A DNA stretch of 64,000 nt from Streptomyces sp. PsTaAH-137 (GCF_003259365.1 NZ_QLLY01000020.1:1-64000), one strand, 5' to 3'. Positions 36,498 to 45,206 are shown, counted from the stretch's first letter. Made by a program: numbers and translations. The notes: a model not told the origin generated them from the letters alone.

Positions 36498-37193
36498 GTG
36501 ACACCGGTGTCGGTGGGTCCGCTCCGCCCCAGCCCCCTCGTCGAACAGGCCGCCGAGCGCCTGCGCGCCCAGATCGCCGACGGCACCTGGCCCGTCGGCG
36601 CCCGGCTGCCCGGCGAGACCACCCTCGCCAAGGACCTCGGCGTCGGCCGCTCCACGGTCCGCGAGGCGCTGCGCGCGCTCGCCGGGGCCGGGATGGTGCG
36701 GCCCCGGCAGGGCGCCGGTGTCTTCGTGACGGCGACGCGGCCCGTGGAGGACTTCCCGGCCCGGCTGCGCAGGGCGGCCGTCGCCGACGTCTACGAGGTC
36801 CGCACGCTCCTGGAGGTCCAGGCGGCCCGGCTCGCGGCCGGGCGGCGCACCGACGACGACATCGCCGCGATGCGGGCGGCCCTCGCCGCGCGGCGGGCGG
36901 CCGCCGACGGTCCCGGCGACGCCTTCGTCGACGCCGACATCGCGCTGCACGCCACCGTCGTCGCCGCCGCCCACAACCCCGTACTGACCGACCTGTTCGC
37001 GGAGTTCGCACCGGCCCTGCGGCAGGGCCTCATCGACCTGCTCGACCTCGTCGACGTACCCCGCGCCGAGCGCGACCACGGCGACGCGGCGCACGCGGAC
37101 CTGGTGGACGCGGTCGTGGCGGGCGACGCCGAGACCGCGGGCCGGGTGGCGCAGGCCGAGCTTGCGGCCGTTCAGGGGAAGCTCGGGTCCTGA
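36498..37193 (+). CDS. GntR family regulator, FadR subfamily (FCD domain)
   Basis: Regulator of about 231 residues. The N-terminal winged HTH is typical (VEQAAERLRAQIADGTWPVGARLPGETTLAKDLGVGRSTVREALRALAGAGMVRPRQGAGVFV), followed by an all-helical FCD ligand domain with the metal-binding Asp/His pattern (DADIALHATVVAAAHN ... ERDHGDAAHADLVDAV). FCD ligands are small organic acids or amino acids. Start choice is uncertain: TTG 36495, GTG 36498 and GTG 36507 are possible and none has a ribosome site; I use GTG 36498. It is divergent from leuA and the two share the direct repeat at 36467-36495, so control of leuA or of itself is plausible. Confidence 0.9.
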   Translation: MTPVSVGPLRPSPLVEQAAERLRAQIADGTWPVGARLPGETTLAKDLGVGRSTVREALRALAGAGMVRPRQGAGVFVTATRPVEDFPARLRRAAVADVYEVRTLLEVQAARLAAGRRTDDDIAAMRAALAARRAAADGPGDAFVDADIALHATVVAAAHNPVLTDLFAEFAPALRQGLIDLLDLVDVPRAERDHGDAAHADLVDAVVAGDAETAGRVAQAELAAVQGKLGS

Positions 37194-37260
37194 GGAATAG
37201 CCCGTCCGTTCCCCGGGTTCGCATTCGATGCACATGCATGAATCTCCGAAGGGACGAGAC

Positions 37261-37923
37261 ATGAAGATCGGCATCATCGGCGCGGGCAACATCGGCGGCA
37301 ACCTCACCCGGCGCCTCACCGCCGTCGGCCACGACGTCCACGTGGCGAACTCGCGCGGCCCGCACACCCTCACCGAGCTCGCCGAGGAGACCGGCGCGAC
37401 CCCCGCCACCATCGAGGACGCGGTCCGCGGCGCCCAGGTCGTCGTGGTCACGATCCCGCTGAAGGCGGTCCCGAACCTGCCCGAGGGGCTGCTCGGCTCG
37501 GCGGCGCCCGACGTCACCGTCATCGACACCGGCAACTACTACCCGCAGCAGCGCGACGGGAAGATCGACGGGATCGAGGACGAGGGACTGACCGAGAGCC
37601 GCTGGACGGAGCGCCAGCTCGGCCACGAGGTCGTGAAGGTCTTCAACGGCACGTACGCGGCCGACATCGTCGACAAGGCCCGCCCCGCCGGCGCCCCCGA
37701 CCGCGTCGCCCTGCCGATCGCCGGAGACGACGCGGCGGCGAAGCAGGCCGTCACGGCCCTCCTCGACGAGATCGGCTTCGACGCCGTCGACGCGGGCGGC
37801 CAGGACGAGTCGTGGCGCCAGCAGCCCGGCACCCCGGTCTACGGCCTCGCCTCCGACGCCGAGGCCGTCCGCAAGGCGCTGGCCGCGGCGTCCCCGGAGC
37901 GCACGGCGGAGTGGCGCGCCTGA
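37261..37923 (+). CDS. NADPH-dependent F420 reductase-like oxidoreductase
   Basis: Cytoplasmic Rossmann-fold protein of 220 residues with MKIGIIGAGNIGGNLTRRL at its very start (GxGxxG at residues 7-12) and NSRGP after strand 2, the pattern of the NADP-F420 oxidoreductase family. The middle has VVTIPLKAVPNL and VIDTGNYYPQ, and the end VDAGGQDESWRQQPGTPVYG. Many family members do not actually use F420, so the substrate is open. The ATG at 37261 has GAAGGGACGAG before it. An in-frame ATG at 37228 would add 11 residues before the nucleotide-binding strand and is unlikely. Confidence 0.85.
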   Translation: MKIGIIGAGNIGGNLTRRLTAVGHDVHVANSRGPHTLTELAEETGATPATIEDAVRGAQVVVVTIPLKAVPNLPEGLLGSAAPDVTVIDTGNYYPQQRDGKIDGIEDEGLTESRWTERQLGHEVVKVFNGTYAADIVDKARPAGAPDRVALPIAGDDAAAKQAVTALLDEIGFDAVDAGGQDESWRQQPGTPVYGLASDAEAVRKALAAASPERTAEWRA

Positions 37924-37942
37924 CGGACGCGCATACCTGCCG

Positions 37943-38494
37943 TCAGGGCGTGGCCCAGTCGCGCAGCGTGCTCTCGCTCGTGAATCTGGCCACGTTCTTG
38001 TCGTGCGGGGTCGACGTGTACTGGTGGATCGTCCACTTCGCCTGGATGCGGGGCTTGCCCGCCGTGACGTAGTCGGCGATCCACAGACCGTCGCCCGCGT
38101 ACGACGTGGTGTCGTGATTCAGCCAGTAATCGCGGTTGCAGTACAGCAGGACCTTGTTGTTCGGGCGCAGGCGCTTCACCTCGCGGATGAAGTGGTCCTT
38201 GTCGGCGTTGCTCGCCCGGGTGCCGTCGCCGGTCGTCTCCCAGTCGACCGCGAGCAGGTCGCCGGCCTTCTCGGGGGCCTTGCTCACGAAGTAGGCGGCC
38301 TGGGCGGCGATGTTCCCCGGCCACAGGAAGTGGTAGAAGCCCACGACGCACTCGCCGTCTCTGGCCAGTTTCGTCTGGTGGGTCAGGCGCGGATTGACGT
38401 AACTGCGCCCCTCCGTGGCCTTGATGAAGACGAACGACTGGCCGTCCGTGTCGAACGTGGACTGGTAGGAGCTGACGTCGATGCCGTGGAGCAT
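37943..38494 (-). CDS. GH25 muramidase-like protein without signal peptide
   Basis: A single GH25 lysozyme domain of 183 residues: MLHGIDVSSYQ at the start, FVFIKATEG, GFYHFLWPG, and the catalytic DxE as AVDWETTGDG (about residues 93-100), then WIADYV and QYTS near the end. Such enzymes cleave the MurNAc-GlcNAc bond. The family start coincides with the ATG (AGGAGG 6 nt upstream), and no signal peptide or membrane anchor precedes it, so export is unexplained. It is divergent from the third L,D-transpeptidase gene, which points to cell-wall remodelling. Confidence 0.88.
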   Translation of the reverse strand: MLHGIDVSSYQSTFDTDGQSFVFIKATEGRSYVNPRLTHQTKLARDGECVVGFYHFLWPGNIAAQAAYFVSKAPEKAGDLLAVDWETTGDGTRASNADKDHFIREVKRLRPNNKVLLYCNRDYWLNHDTTSYAGDGLWIADYVTAGKPRIQAKWTIHQYTSTPHDKNVARFTSESTLRDWATP

Positions 38495-38742
38495 GTGGGG
38501 CCTCCTGGTCGGTGGGGACGACGAGGTTGAACTGTCATGGTCCCCGCATGCTCCCGGATCCGAACCTGCCTGCGGGCGGCTTTACGGGGAAGGCGCCGGT
38601 TGTGCGGGCGCGCGTGTGGGTGCCCGCAATCTTGGAACACGCTTTACGTGTCCACATGCAACTGAGCCCACCCGGACAGGGGTCTGACAGAAGGCCGGGC
38701 CCCGGATTCGGAGGGCGCGGACCGAGGAGAGTGGGGCAGGAC

Positions 38743-39732
38743 GTGGGACGGCGCAAGGGCGGCGGAATAGGTATCGCACTCGTGACGGTCGCGGTGCTCG
38801 TGGGGACGAGCGCCTGCGGCTCGGGCGGCGGCAGCGATCAGGCGGACGGGAAGAACGGCAAGCCGGGGAAGCCGAGCGCGAGCGCGTCCCCGTCCCCGAC
38901 GAAGCCCAAGGGCCCGCCGATGCTGCTGGAGACGATCATGCCGCAGAGCGGCACCACGGTCGGCGTGGCCATGCCCGTCTCGGTGGTGTTCACCAACCCC
39001 GTCGCCGAGAAGGCCCGTGCTTCGGTGGAGAAGCACATGAAGGTCAGCGCCTCGCAGCCGGTGGAGGGCGCCTGGCACTGGTTCGGCGACAAGCGCGCCG
39101 ACTGGCGGCCGAAGGACTACTGGCCCTCGGGGACCAAGGTGAAGGTCGTCGCCGACATGGAGGGCGTCAGCAACGGCAACGGGCGGTACGGCACGCACAG
39201 CTACACCCACACCTTCAAGGTCGGCGACGACGTCCGCGCGGACGTGTCGGTCAGCGGCCACACCATGAAGGTCACGAAGAACGGGTCGACGCTGCGCACC
39301 CTGTCCATCAACGCGGGCAGCGCCGAGTACCCGACCTGGAACGGCACGATGGCCGTGATCGACAAGCAGGAGAAGGTCCACATGACCTCCTGCAGCGTCG
39401 GCATCAGCTGCGACAAGGGCAGCGCCAACTACTACGACCTCACCCTGCCCTGGGACGTGCACCTCACCCAGTCCGGTACGTACGTGCACTACTCGACCGG
39501 CGACCCCAACCCGGGCAGCGGCAGCGCCCGCGGCTCGCACGGCTGTGTGCATCTGTCGATGTCGGACGCCAAGTGGTTCTACGGCCAGGTCAAGCAGGGC
39601 GACCCGGTGACGATCACCGGCTCGCCGCGCGCCAAGGCCCCGGCCGACAACGGCTACGCGGCGTTCAACCTGAGCTGGGACCAGTGGCTTCAGGGCAGCG
39701 GGACCGGAGAGGGGACGACGGCCACGCTGTGA
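38743..39732 (+). CDS. L,D-transpeptidase 3 (lipoprotein, Ig-like plus YkuD)
   Basis: Peptidoglycan cross-linking enzyme of about 329 residues, same architecture as the pair at 26739-29358 but shorter, with one Ig-like domain fewer. Signal peptide RRKGGGIGIALVTVAVLVGTSAC; the lipobox is weak at position -3 (Thr), though the Gly/Ser/Asp-rich linker after Cys is typical of lipoproteins. The YkuD domain carries GSARGSHGCVHLS with catalytic Cys268. Start uncertain: GTG 38743 or GTG 38731, with GAGGAG and GGAGGG boxes upstream at imperfect spacing. Convergent with sdaA, 15 bp between stops. Confidence 0.88.
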   Translation: MGRRKGGGIGIALVTVAVLVGTSACGSGGGSDQADGKNGKPGKPSASASPSPTKPKGPPMLLETIMPQSGTTVGVAMPVSVVFTNPVAEKARASVEKHMKVSASQPVEGAWHWFGDKRADWRPKDYWPSGTKVKVVADMEGVSNGNGRYGTHSYTHTFKVGDDVRADVSVSGHTMKVTKNGSTLRTLSINAGSAEYPTWNGTMAVIDKQEKVHMTSCSVGISCDKGSANYYDLTLPWDVHLTQSGTYVHYSTGDPNPGSGSARGSHGCVHLSMSDAKWFYGQVKQGDPVTITGSPRAKAPADNGYAAFNLSWDQWLQGSGTGEGTTATL

Positions 39733-39747
39733 CCGCCGCCCCGCCCC

Positions 39748-41118
39748 TCAGCACTCGATGATGTTGACGGCGAGGCCGCCCCTCGCCGTCTCCTTGTACT
39801 TCACCGACATGTCCGCACCGGTGTCCCGCATGGTCTTGATGACCTTGTCCAGGGACACCTTGTGCGAGCCGTCGCCGCGCATCGCCATCTTGGCCGCGGT
39901 GACCGCCTTCACGGCCGCCATGCCGTTGCGCTCGATGCACGGGATCTGGACCAGGCCGCCGACCGGGTCGCAGGTCAGGCCGAGGTTGTGCTCCATGCCG
40001 ATCTCCGCCGCGTTCTCCACCTGCTCCGGGGAGCCGCCGAGCACCTCGGCGAGCGCGCCGGCCGCCATCGAGCAGGCCGAGCCGACCTCGCCCTGGCAGC
40101 CGACCTCGGCGCCGGAGATCGAGGCGTTCTCCTTGAAGAGCATGCCGATGGCACCGGCCGAGAGGAGGAAGCGGACCACGCCCTCCTCGTCGGCACCGGG
40201 CACGAAGTTGACGTAGTAGTGCAGGACCGCCGGGATGATGCCCGCCGCGCCGTTGGTCGGGGCGGTCACCACACGGCCGCCCGCCGCGTTCTCCTCGTTG
40301 ACCGCCATCGCGTACAGGGTGATCCACTCCATGGCGTGGGCCAGCGGATCGCCCTCGGCGCGCAGCTTGCGGGCCGAACTCGCGGCGCGGCGGCGGACCT
40401 TGAGGCCGCCCGGCAGGATGCCCTCGCGGGCCATGCCGCGGGAGGTGCACGCCTGCATGACCCGCCAGATCTCCAGCAGGCCCGCGCGGATCTCGTCCTC
40501 GGTGCGCCAGGCCTTCTCGTTCTCCAGCATCAGCGCCGGGATGGACAGGCCGGTCTCGTGGGTGAGGCGGAGCAGCTCGTCGCCGGTGCGGAAGGGGTGC
40601 TTCAGGACCGTGTCGTCGGGGACGATCGGGTTGTCGCCGGCCACGGCGTCCTCATCGACGACGAAGCCGCCGCCGACCGAGTAGTACGTCTTGGTGAGCA
40701 GCTCCGCGCCGTCGGCGTCGTGGGCCCACAGGGTCATGCCGTTCGCGTGGTACGGCAGGGCCTTGCGGCGGTGCAGGATCAGGTCCTCGTCGAAGTCGAA
40801 GCCGATCTCGTGCACGCCGAGGACGCTGATCCGGCCGGACGTCCTGATCGCCTCGACGCGCTGGTCGGCGTGCTCGACGTCGACGGTGCGCGGGGAGTCG
40901 CCCTCCAGGCCGAGCAGCACCGCCTTCGGGGTGCCGTGGCCGTGTCCGGTGGCGCCGAGGGAGCCGTACAGCTCGGCGCGTATCGAGGCGGTGTGGGCCA
41001 GCAGGCCCTCGTTCTTGAGGCGGCGCGCGAACATGCGGGCCGCGCGCATCGGGCCGACCGTGTGGGAGCTGGACGGGCCGATGCCGATCGAGAACAGGTC
41101 GAAGACCGAGATGGCCAC
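39748..41118 (-). CDS. sdaA: L-serine ammonia-lyase (iron-sulfur dependent, single chain)
   Basis: Deaminates L-serine to pyruvate and ammonia in the cytoplasm. The 456-residue product joins the beta and alpha domains in one chain: SVFDLFSIGIGPSSSHTVGPMRAARMF at the start, and the [4Fe-4S] cysteines in the second half (CQGEVGSACSMAAGAL, GLTCDPVGGLVQIPCIERN). The GTG at 41118 has GGAG 7 nt upstream; longer in-frame starts to 41187 are unlikely because homology begins at VAISVFDLF. It is the last gene of the glycine/serine block, separated from glyA by two hairpins, so it may be only partly co-transcribed. Confidence 0.95.
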   Translation of the reverse strand: MAISVFDLFSIGIGPSSSHTVGPMRAARMFARRLKNEGLLAHTASIRAELYGSLGATGHGHGTPKAVLLGLEGDSPRTVDVEHADQRVEAIRTSGRISVLGVHEIGFDFDEDLILHRRKALPYHANGMTLWAHDADGAELLTKTYYSVGGGFVVDEDAVAGDNPIVPDDTVLKHPFRTGDELLRLTHETGLSIPALMLENEKAWRTEDEIRAGLLEIWRVMQACTSRGMAREGILPGGLKVRRRAASSARKLRAEGDPLAHAMEWITLYAMAVNEENAAGGRVVTAPTNGAAGIIPAVLHYYVNFVPGADEEGVVRFLLSAGAIGMLFKENASISGAEVGCQGEVGSACSMAAGALAEVLGGSPEQVENAAEIGMEHNLGLTCDPVGGLVQIPCIERNGMAAVKAVTAAKMAMRGDGSHKVSLDKVIKTMRDTGADMSVKYKETARGGLAVNIIEC

Positions 41119-41186
41119 GGTGGAACTCCAATGGTGGTGGTAGACGCCGTTGTCTGCCGGGTGGGGCATGAGAGGGGGACGTGCCA

Positions 41187-41226
41187 CGGGGCACCCTGCT
41201 CACTGTCCAGTGTGCGGGGTGCCCCG
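41187..41226 (-). terminator. Hairpin between glyA and sdaA
   Basis: A perfect 10-bp stem (CGGGGCACCC and complement) encloses a small inner stem CACTG-TC-CAGTG. A second imperfect hairpin made of CGTACG units lies at 41229-41254, right after the glyA stop. Together they can end or attenuate the gcvT-gcvH-glyA transcript before sdaA. Confidence 0.7.
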
Positions 41227-41258
41227 AGAATTCGTACGACGCAAAGCGTACGGAATGA

Positions 41259-42530
41259 CTACAGGCCGGGGTACAGCGGGTGCTTCTCCGCGAGCGCGGT
41301 CACCCGGGCCTTCAGCGCCTCGGCGTCGTAGGACGGCTTGAGGGTCTCGGCGATGACGTCGGCGACCTCACGGAAGTCGTCGGCGCCGAAGCCGCGGGTG
41401 GCCAGCGCGGGGGTGCCGATGCGCAGGCCGGAGGTGACCATCGGCGGGCGCGGGTCGTTCGGGACCGCGTTGCGGTTGACCGTGATGCCGACCTCGTGGA
41501 GCCGATCCTCGGCCTGCTGGCCGTCGAGCTCCGAGTCGCGCAGGTCGACGAGGACCAGGTGGACGTCGGTGCCGCCGGAGGCCACGTTCACGCCGTGGGC
41601 GCGGGCGTCCTCCGAGGTCAGGCGCTCGGCGAGGATCTGGGCGCCCTCGATCGTGCGCTGCTGGCGCTCCTTGAAGCCCTCGCTCGCGGCGACCTTGAAG
41701 GAGACGGCCTTGGCCGCGATCACGTGCTCCAGGGGGCCGCCCTGGAAGCCCGGGAAGACCGCGGAGTTCAGCTTCTTCGCGAACTCCTTGGAGCGGGCGA
41801 GGATGATGCCGCCGCGCGGGCCGCCGAGCGTCTTGTGCGTCGTGGAGGTGACGACGTCGGCGTACGGCACGGGGTTCGGGTGCAGGCCCGCGGCCACCAG
41901 GCCCGCGAAGTGCGCCATGTCGACCCACAGGTACGCCTCGACCTCGTCGGCGATGCGACGGAACTCGGCGAAGTCCAGCTGGCGGGGGTAGGCCGACCAG
42001 CCCGCGATGATGACCTTCGGGCGGTGCTCCTTGGCGAGGCGCTCGACCTCGGCCATGTCGACCAGGCCGGCCTCGTCCACGTGGTACGCGACCACATCGA
42101 ACTGCTTGCCGGAGAAGTTCAGGCGCATGCCGTGGGTGAGGTGGCCGCCGTGCGCCAGGTCCAGGCCGAGGATCGTGTCGCCGGGCTTGGCGATGGCGAA
42201 CAGGGCGGCCTGGTTCGCGGAGGCGCCCGAGTGCGGCTGCACGTTGGCGTACTCGGCGCCGAACAGCTCCTTCACCCGGTCGATGGCGATCTGCTCGGTG
42301 ACGTCGACGTGCTCGCAGCCGCCGTAGTAGCGGCGGCCGGGGTAGCCCTCGGCGTACTTGTTGGTGAGGACCGACCCTTGCGCCTCCATGACGGCGACCG
42401 GGGCGAAGTTCTCCGACGCGATCATCTCGAGCGTCGACTGCTGGCGGCGCAGCTCGGCGTCGACGGCCTCGGCCACGTCCGGGTCGAGCTCGTGCAGGGA
42501 TTCGTTCAGTACGGACTTCTGCTCAGTCAT
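41259..42530 (-). CDS. glyA: Serine hydroxymethyltransferase
   Basis: PLP enzyme interconverting serine and glycine with tetrahydrofolate as one-carbon carrier. 423 residues, full length: ENFAP near the start, YAEGYPGRRYYGGCEHVD, and the PLP lysine in VTSTTHKTLGGPRGG (Lys233). The ATG at 42530 follows the gcvH stop (42539) by 8 nt, so it is in the same operon as gcvT and gcvH under the glycine riboswitch. This coupling links glycine cleavage (5,10-methylene-THF supply) directly to serine synthesis from a second glycine. Confidence 0.97.
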   Translation of the reverse strand: MTEQKSVLNESLHELDPDVAEAVDAELRRQQSTLEMIASENFAPVAVMEAQGSVLTNKYAEGYPGRRYYGGCEHVDVTEQIAIDRVKELFGAEYANVQPHSGASANQAALFAIAKPGDTILGLDLAHGGHLTHGMRLNFSGKQFDVVAYHVDEAGLVDMAEVERLAKEHRPKVIIAGWSAYPRQLDFAEFRRIADEVEAYLWVDMAHFAGLVAAGLHPNPVPYADVVTSTTHKTLGGPRGGIILARSKEFAKKLNSAVFPGFQGGPLEHVIAAKAVSFKVAASEGFKERQQRTIEGAQILAERLTSEDARAHGVNVASGGTDVHLVLVDLRDSELDGQQAEDRLHEVGITVNRNAVPNDPRPPMVTSGLRIGTPALATRGFGADDFREVADVIAETLKPSYDAEALKARVTALAEKHPLYPGL

Positions 42531-42538
42531 GAGGGGGG

Positions 42539-42916
42539 TCAGCTCCCGGAGAACTCGGTGTACTCGTCGGCGGTGAGCAGGTCGGCCGGCTCCTCGGCGA
42601 GGCGGACCTTGAACAGCCAGCCGCCCTCGAACGGGGCCGAGTTCACGAGCGCCGGGTCGTCCACGACGTCCTGGTTGATCTCGGTGACCTCGCCCGTCAC
42701 CGGGGAGTACAGGTCGGACACGGACTTGGTCGACTCCAGCTCGCCGCAGGTCTCGCCCGCGGTGGCGGTGTCGCCGACCTCGGGGAGCTGGACGAAGACG
42801 ATGTCACCGAGCGCGTTGGCCGCGTGCTCCGTGATGCCGACGGTGGCGACGCCGTCCTCGGTGGCCGACAGCCACTCGTGTTCCTTGCTGTAGCGCAGCT
42901 GCTGGGGGTTGCTCAT
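42539..42916 (-). CDS. gcvH: Glycine cleavage system H protein
   Basis: Lipoyl carrier of the glycine cleavage system, 125 residues. LRYSKEHEWL at the start, GITEHAANALGDIVFVQLPEVG, and the lipoylation site in GELESTKSVSDLYSP (Lys64) are canonical. The ATG at 42916 has AGGAG about 10 nt upstream. It lies 55 bp after gcvT and 8 bp before glyA on the same strand. The P-protein gene is not in the window. Confidence 0.97.
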   Translation of the reverse strand: MSNPQQLRYSKEHEWLSATEDGVATVGITEHAANALGDIVFVQLPEVGDTATAGETCGELESTKSVSDLYSPVTGEVTEINQDVVDDPALVNSAPFEGGWLFKVRLAEEPADLLTADEYTEFSGS

Positions 42917-42971
42917 GAGGCGAATTCTCCTGTACGGGGGAGGGTGCTGATGACGGCGGGGCTGGTCAGGG

Positions 42972-44099
42972 TCACTTCTGGCGCTTGTAGAACGGCAGAG
43001 CCACGACCTCGTACGGCTCGTGCGTACCACGGATGTCGACGCCGACACCCGCCGTGCCCGGCGCGGCGTGCGAGGGGTCCACGTACGCGATGGCGATCGG
43101 CTTGCCGAGCGTCGGGGACGGGGCGCCGGAGGTGATCTCGCCGATCACCCGGCCGTCGGCGACGACGGACATCCCGGCGCGCGGGACGCGGCGGCCCTCG
43201 GCGATCAGGCCGACCAGCTTGCGGGGCGGGGCGGTCTCGGCGCGCTCGGCGGCTTCCTTCAGCGCGTCGTGGCCGACGAAGTCGTCGCCGTGGGACGTCT
43301 TCTCGAACTTCACGACGCGGCCGAGCCCGGCGTCGAACGGGGTCAGCTCCGTGGTCAGCTCGTGCCCGTACAGCGGCATGCCCGCCTCCAGGCGCAGCGT
43401 GTCCCGGCAGGACAGGCCGCAGGGGACCAGGCCGTACGCGGCGCCGGCCTCGGTCAGCGCCTGCCACAGCTTCTCGGCGTCGGCCGGGGCGACGAACAGC
43501 TCGAAGCCGTCCTCGCCGGTGTAGCCGGTGCGGGCGATGAGCGCCTCGACGCCCGCGACGGTGCCGGGCAGACCCGCGTAGTACTTCAGGCCGTCCAGGT
43601 CGGCGTCCGTGACGGACTTCACGATGGCGGGGGAGTTCGGGCCCTGCACGGCGATCAGCGCGTACGCGTCCCGGTCGTCGCGGACCTCGGCGTCGAAGCC
43701 CTCGGCGCGCTCGGTGAGGGCGTCGAGGACGATCTGCGCGTTGCCCGCGTTGGCGACGACCATGTACTCGCTCTCGCCGAGCCGGTAGACGATCAGGTCG
43801 TCGAGGATGCCGCCGTCCGCGCGGCAGATCATCGTGTAGCGGGCGCGGCCGACGCCGACCGAGCCGATGTTGCCGACGAGCGCGTGGTTGAGCAGGTCCA
43901 CGGCCTGGGCGCCGGTGACGGTGATCTCGCCCATGTGGGACAGGTCGAAGAGACCGGCCTTCGTACGGACGGCGGTGTGCTCGTCACGCTCGCTGCCGTA
44001 GCGCAGCGGCATGTCCCAGCCGGCGAAATCGGTCATCGTGGCGCCGAGCGCGCGGTGCAGGGCATCGAGCGCGGTCAGGCGGGAAGGCGTAGGGCTCAT
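42972..44099 (-). CDS. gcvT: Glycine cleavage system T protein (aminomethyltransferase)
   Basis: Transfers the aminomethyl carbon from H-protein to tetrahydrofolate, releasing ammonia. 375 residues: TALDALHRALGATMTDFAGWDMPLRYGS, then FDLSHMGEITVTGAQA (folate-binding Asp region) and GYTGEDGFELFV, with the C-terminal barrel ending DIRGTHEPYEVVALPFYKR. The ATG at 44099 has GGAG 8 nt upstream; a longer in-frame start at 44153 would lie inside the riboswitch. First gene of the gcvT-gcvH-glyA unit. Confidence 0.96.
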   Translation of the reverse strand: MSPTPSRLTALDALHRALGATMTDFAGWDMPLRYGSERDEHTAVRTKAGLFDLSHMGEITVTGAQAVDLLNHALVGNIGSVGVGRARYTMICRADGGILDDLIVYRLGESEYMVVANAGNAQIVLDALTERAEGFDAEVRDDRDAYALIAVQGPNSPAIVKSVTDADLDGLKYYAGLPGTVAGVEALIARTGYTGEDGFELFVAPADAEKLWQALTEAGAAYGLVPCGLSCRDTLRLEAGMPLYGHELTTELTPFDAGLGRVVKFEKTSHGDDFVGHDALKEAAERAETAPPRKLVGLIAEGRRVPRAGMSVVADGRVIGEITSGAPSPTLGKPIAIAYVDPSHAAPGTAGVGVDIRGTHEPYEVVALPFYKRQK

Positions 44100-44140
44100 T
44101 GCGAGTGCTCCAGGGCATGACGGCGAGGGCGAAGTGTCCT

Positions 44141-44330
44141 CCCCATCTGTCATCGGAACCTGAGAGGTTCGCCCCGAGGGGCTTGCACCTTGGGTGGGGC
44201 CGCCGTACGAGACGGTCGGCCCGCTTTTCAGATGTGCCTCGCCCGCGCGGTTCGGGGCCTGAGAGATTCAAGGGAGGGACTTGCTCCTTCGGCGCCCAGG
44301 ACAGCGTGTGCCTGGAACTCTCCCGCGCGG
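44141..44330 (-). ncRNA. Tandem glycine riboswitch upstream of gcvT
   Basis: Read on the minus strand, the region shows both aptamers of a glycine riboswitch. Aptamer 1 opens with GCGGGAGAGTTCC (near 44328) and closes with the CTCTCAGGCCCC element (44265-44254); aptamer 2 closes with CTCTCAGGTTCC (44166-44155), followed by GATGACAGATGGGGAGGAC and gcvT 40 nt on. The GCGCCGAAGGAGCAAGTCCCTCC and CCAAGGTGCAAGCCCC core segments match the family. Glycine riboswitches activating gcv genes are known in Streptomyces. Confidence 0.95.
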
Positions 44331-44467
44331 ATTCAAGCGGCCTGTATGCAGTTGGCGCGCACATCATTGCATGTCCGGGGAACGGGGAAACAGACCGGAG
44401 GGCATTACCTACTCTTTACACTTGGCGGGCAGGAAGTGGCGTGACCGGAACGGGGAGGACGATCACG

Positions 44468-45115
44468 GTGCACAAGGAGTTGGCGGGGGCGTACGCGACC
44501 ACGGCGCCGGCGGTGGCGGGGGTGCGGATTCCTCGGCAGCGCTCGGTGCGGGACCTGCGGGGGCGGGGCGGCCGCACCCCGCGCCGGATCGGCTTCGCGG
44601 CCGGTGACCTGGTCGTGCTGTCGGGGCTGCCGGGCAGCGGGAAGTCCACGCTGATGCGGCGCGTGGTCACCGTGGTGCGGATCGACTCCCAGGACACCCG
44701 GGAGCGCTGGGCGGCCCGGATGCCGCGCTGGCTGCCGTACGTGCTCTACCGGCCGCTGGTCCGCGTCGCGCACTACGCGGGCCTGCGCCGCGCGATGCGC
44801 TCCGGCGCCAGCCTCGTCGTGCACGACTGCGGGACGCAGGCCTGGGTGCGGCGCTGGGTGACGCGGTCGGCCGGGCGGCGCGGCGCCGCCGTCCATCTGA
44901 TCCTGCTCGACGTGCCGCCGGACCTGGCGCTCGACGGCCAGCGCGACCGGGGCCGGGGCGTCTCGCGCTATGCCTTCGCCCGGCACCGCAGGGCGGTCAC
45001 CGCCCTCGTCACGTCGACCGAGTCGGGAGACCTCCCGGCCGGCATCGAGTCGGCGGTGCTCCTCGACCGCGCGGCGTCCGACGCACTCGGCGGAATCACG
45101 TTCCTGGAGCGCTGA
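44468..45115 (+). CDS. Small P-loop ATPase/kinase-like protein
   Basis: A 215-residue protein with a clear Walker A (LVVLSGLPGSGKSTLMRR, about residue 55) and a downstream ASLVVHDCG / VHLILLDVPP pair of strands, the arrangement of small P-loop kinases such as polynucleotide-kinase or zeta-toxin relatives. I cannot assign a substrate. A lid-like Arg-rich stretch (DGQRDRGRGVSRYAFARHRRAV) supports a kinase. The GTG at 44468 is chosen for the GGGGAGG 9 nt upstream; GTG 44441 is an alternative. It is divergent from gcvT, with the riboswitch between them on the other strand. Confidence 0.75.
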   Translation: MHKELAGAYATTAPAVAGVRIPRQRSVRDLRGRGGRTPRRIGFAAGDLVVLSGLPGSGKSTLMRRVVTVVRIDSQDTRERWAARMPRWLPYVLYRPLVRVAHYAGLRRAMRSGASLVVHDCGTQAWVRRWVTRSAGRRGAAVHLILLDVPPDLALDGQRDRGRGVSRYAFARHRRAVTALVTSTESGDLPAGIESAVLLDRAASDALGGITFLER

Positions 45116-45134
45116 GACCGCGGGGGAGTCCCCC

Positions 45135-45148
45135 CGGCGGTACCGCCG
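45135..45148. promoter_or_regulatory. Perfect 14-bp palindrome CGGCGGTACCGCCG
   Basis: Lies 20 nt past the stop of the P-loop gene and 58 nt before the SseB gene, next to a CGGGGGA/TCCCCCG repeat. Could be part of a terminator or an operator for the SseB genes; I cannot decide from sequence. Confidence 0.4.
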
Positions 45149-45206
45149 AACGGGTTATCGTCGGCCGGACCGCATGTCAGGGCCGGAGCAGAGGTTGAAG
45201 GCAGCT

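Noticed and set aside
44100..44467. Coding start of the P-loop gene at 44099 or of gcvT at 44153
   Set aside because: Both extensions run through the glycine riboswitch.
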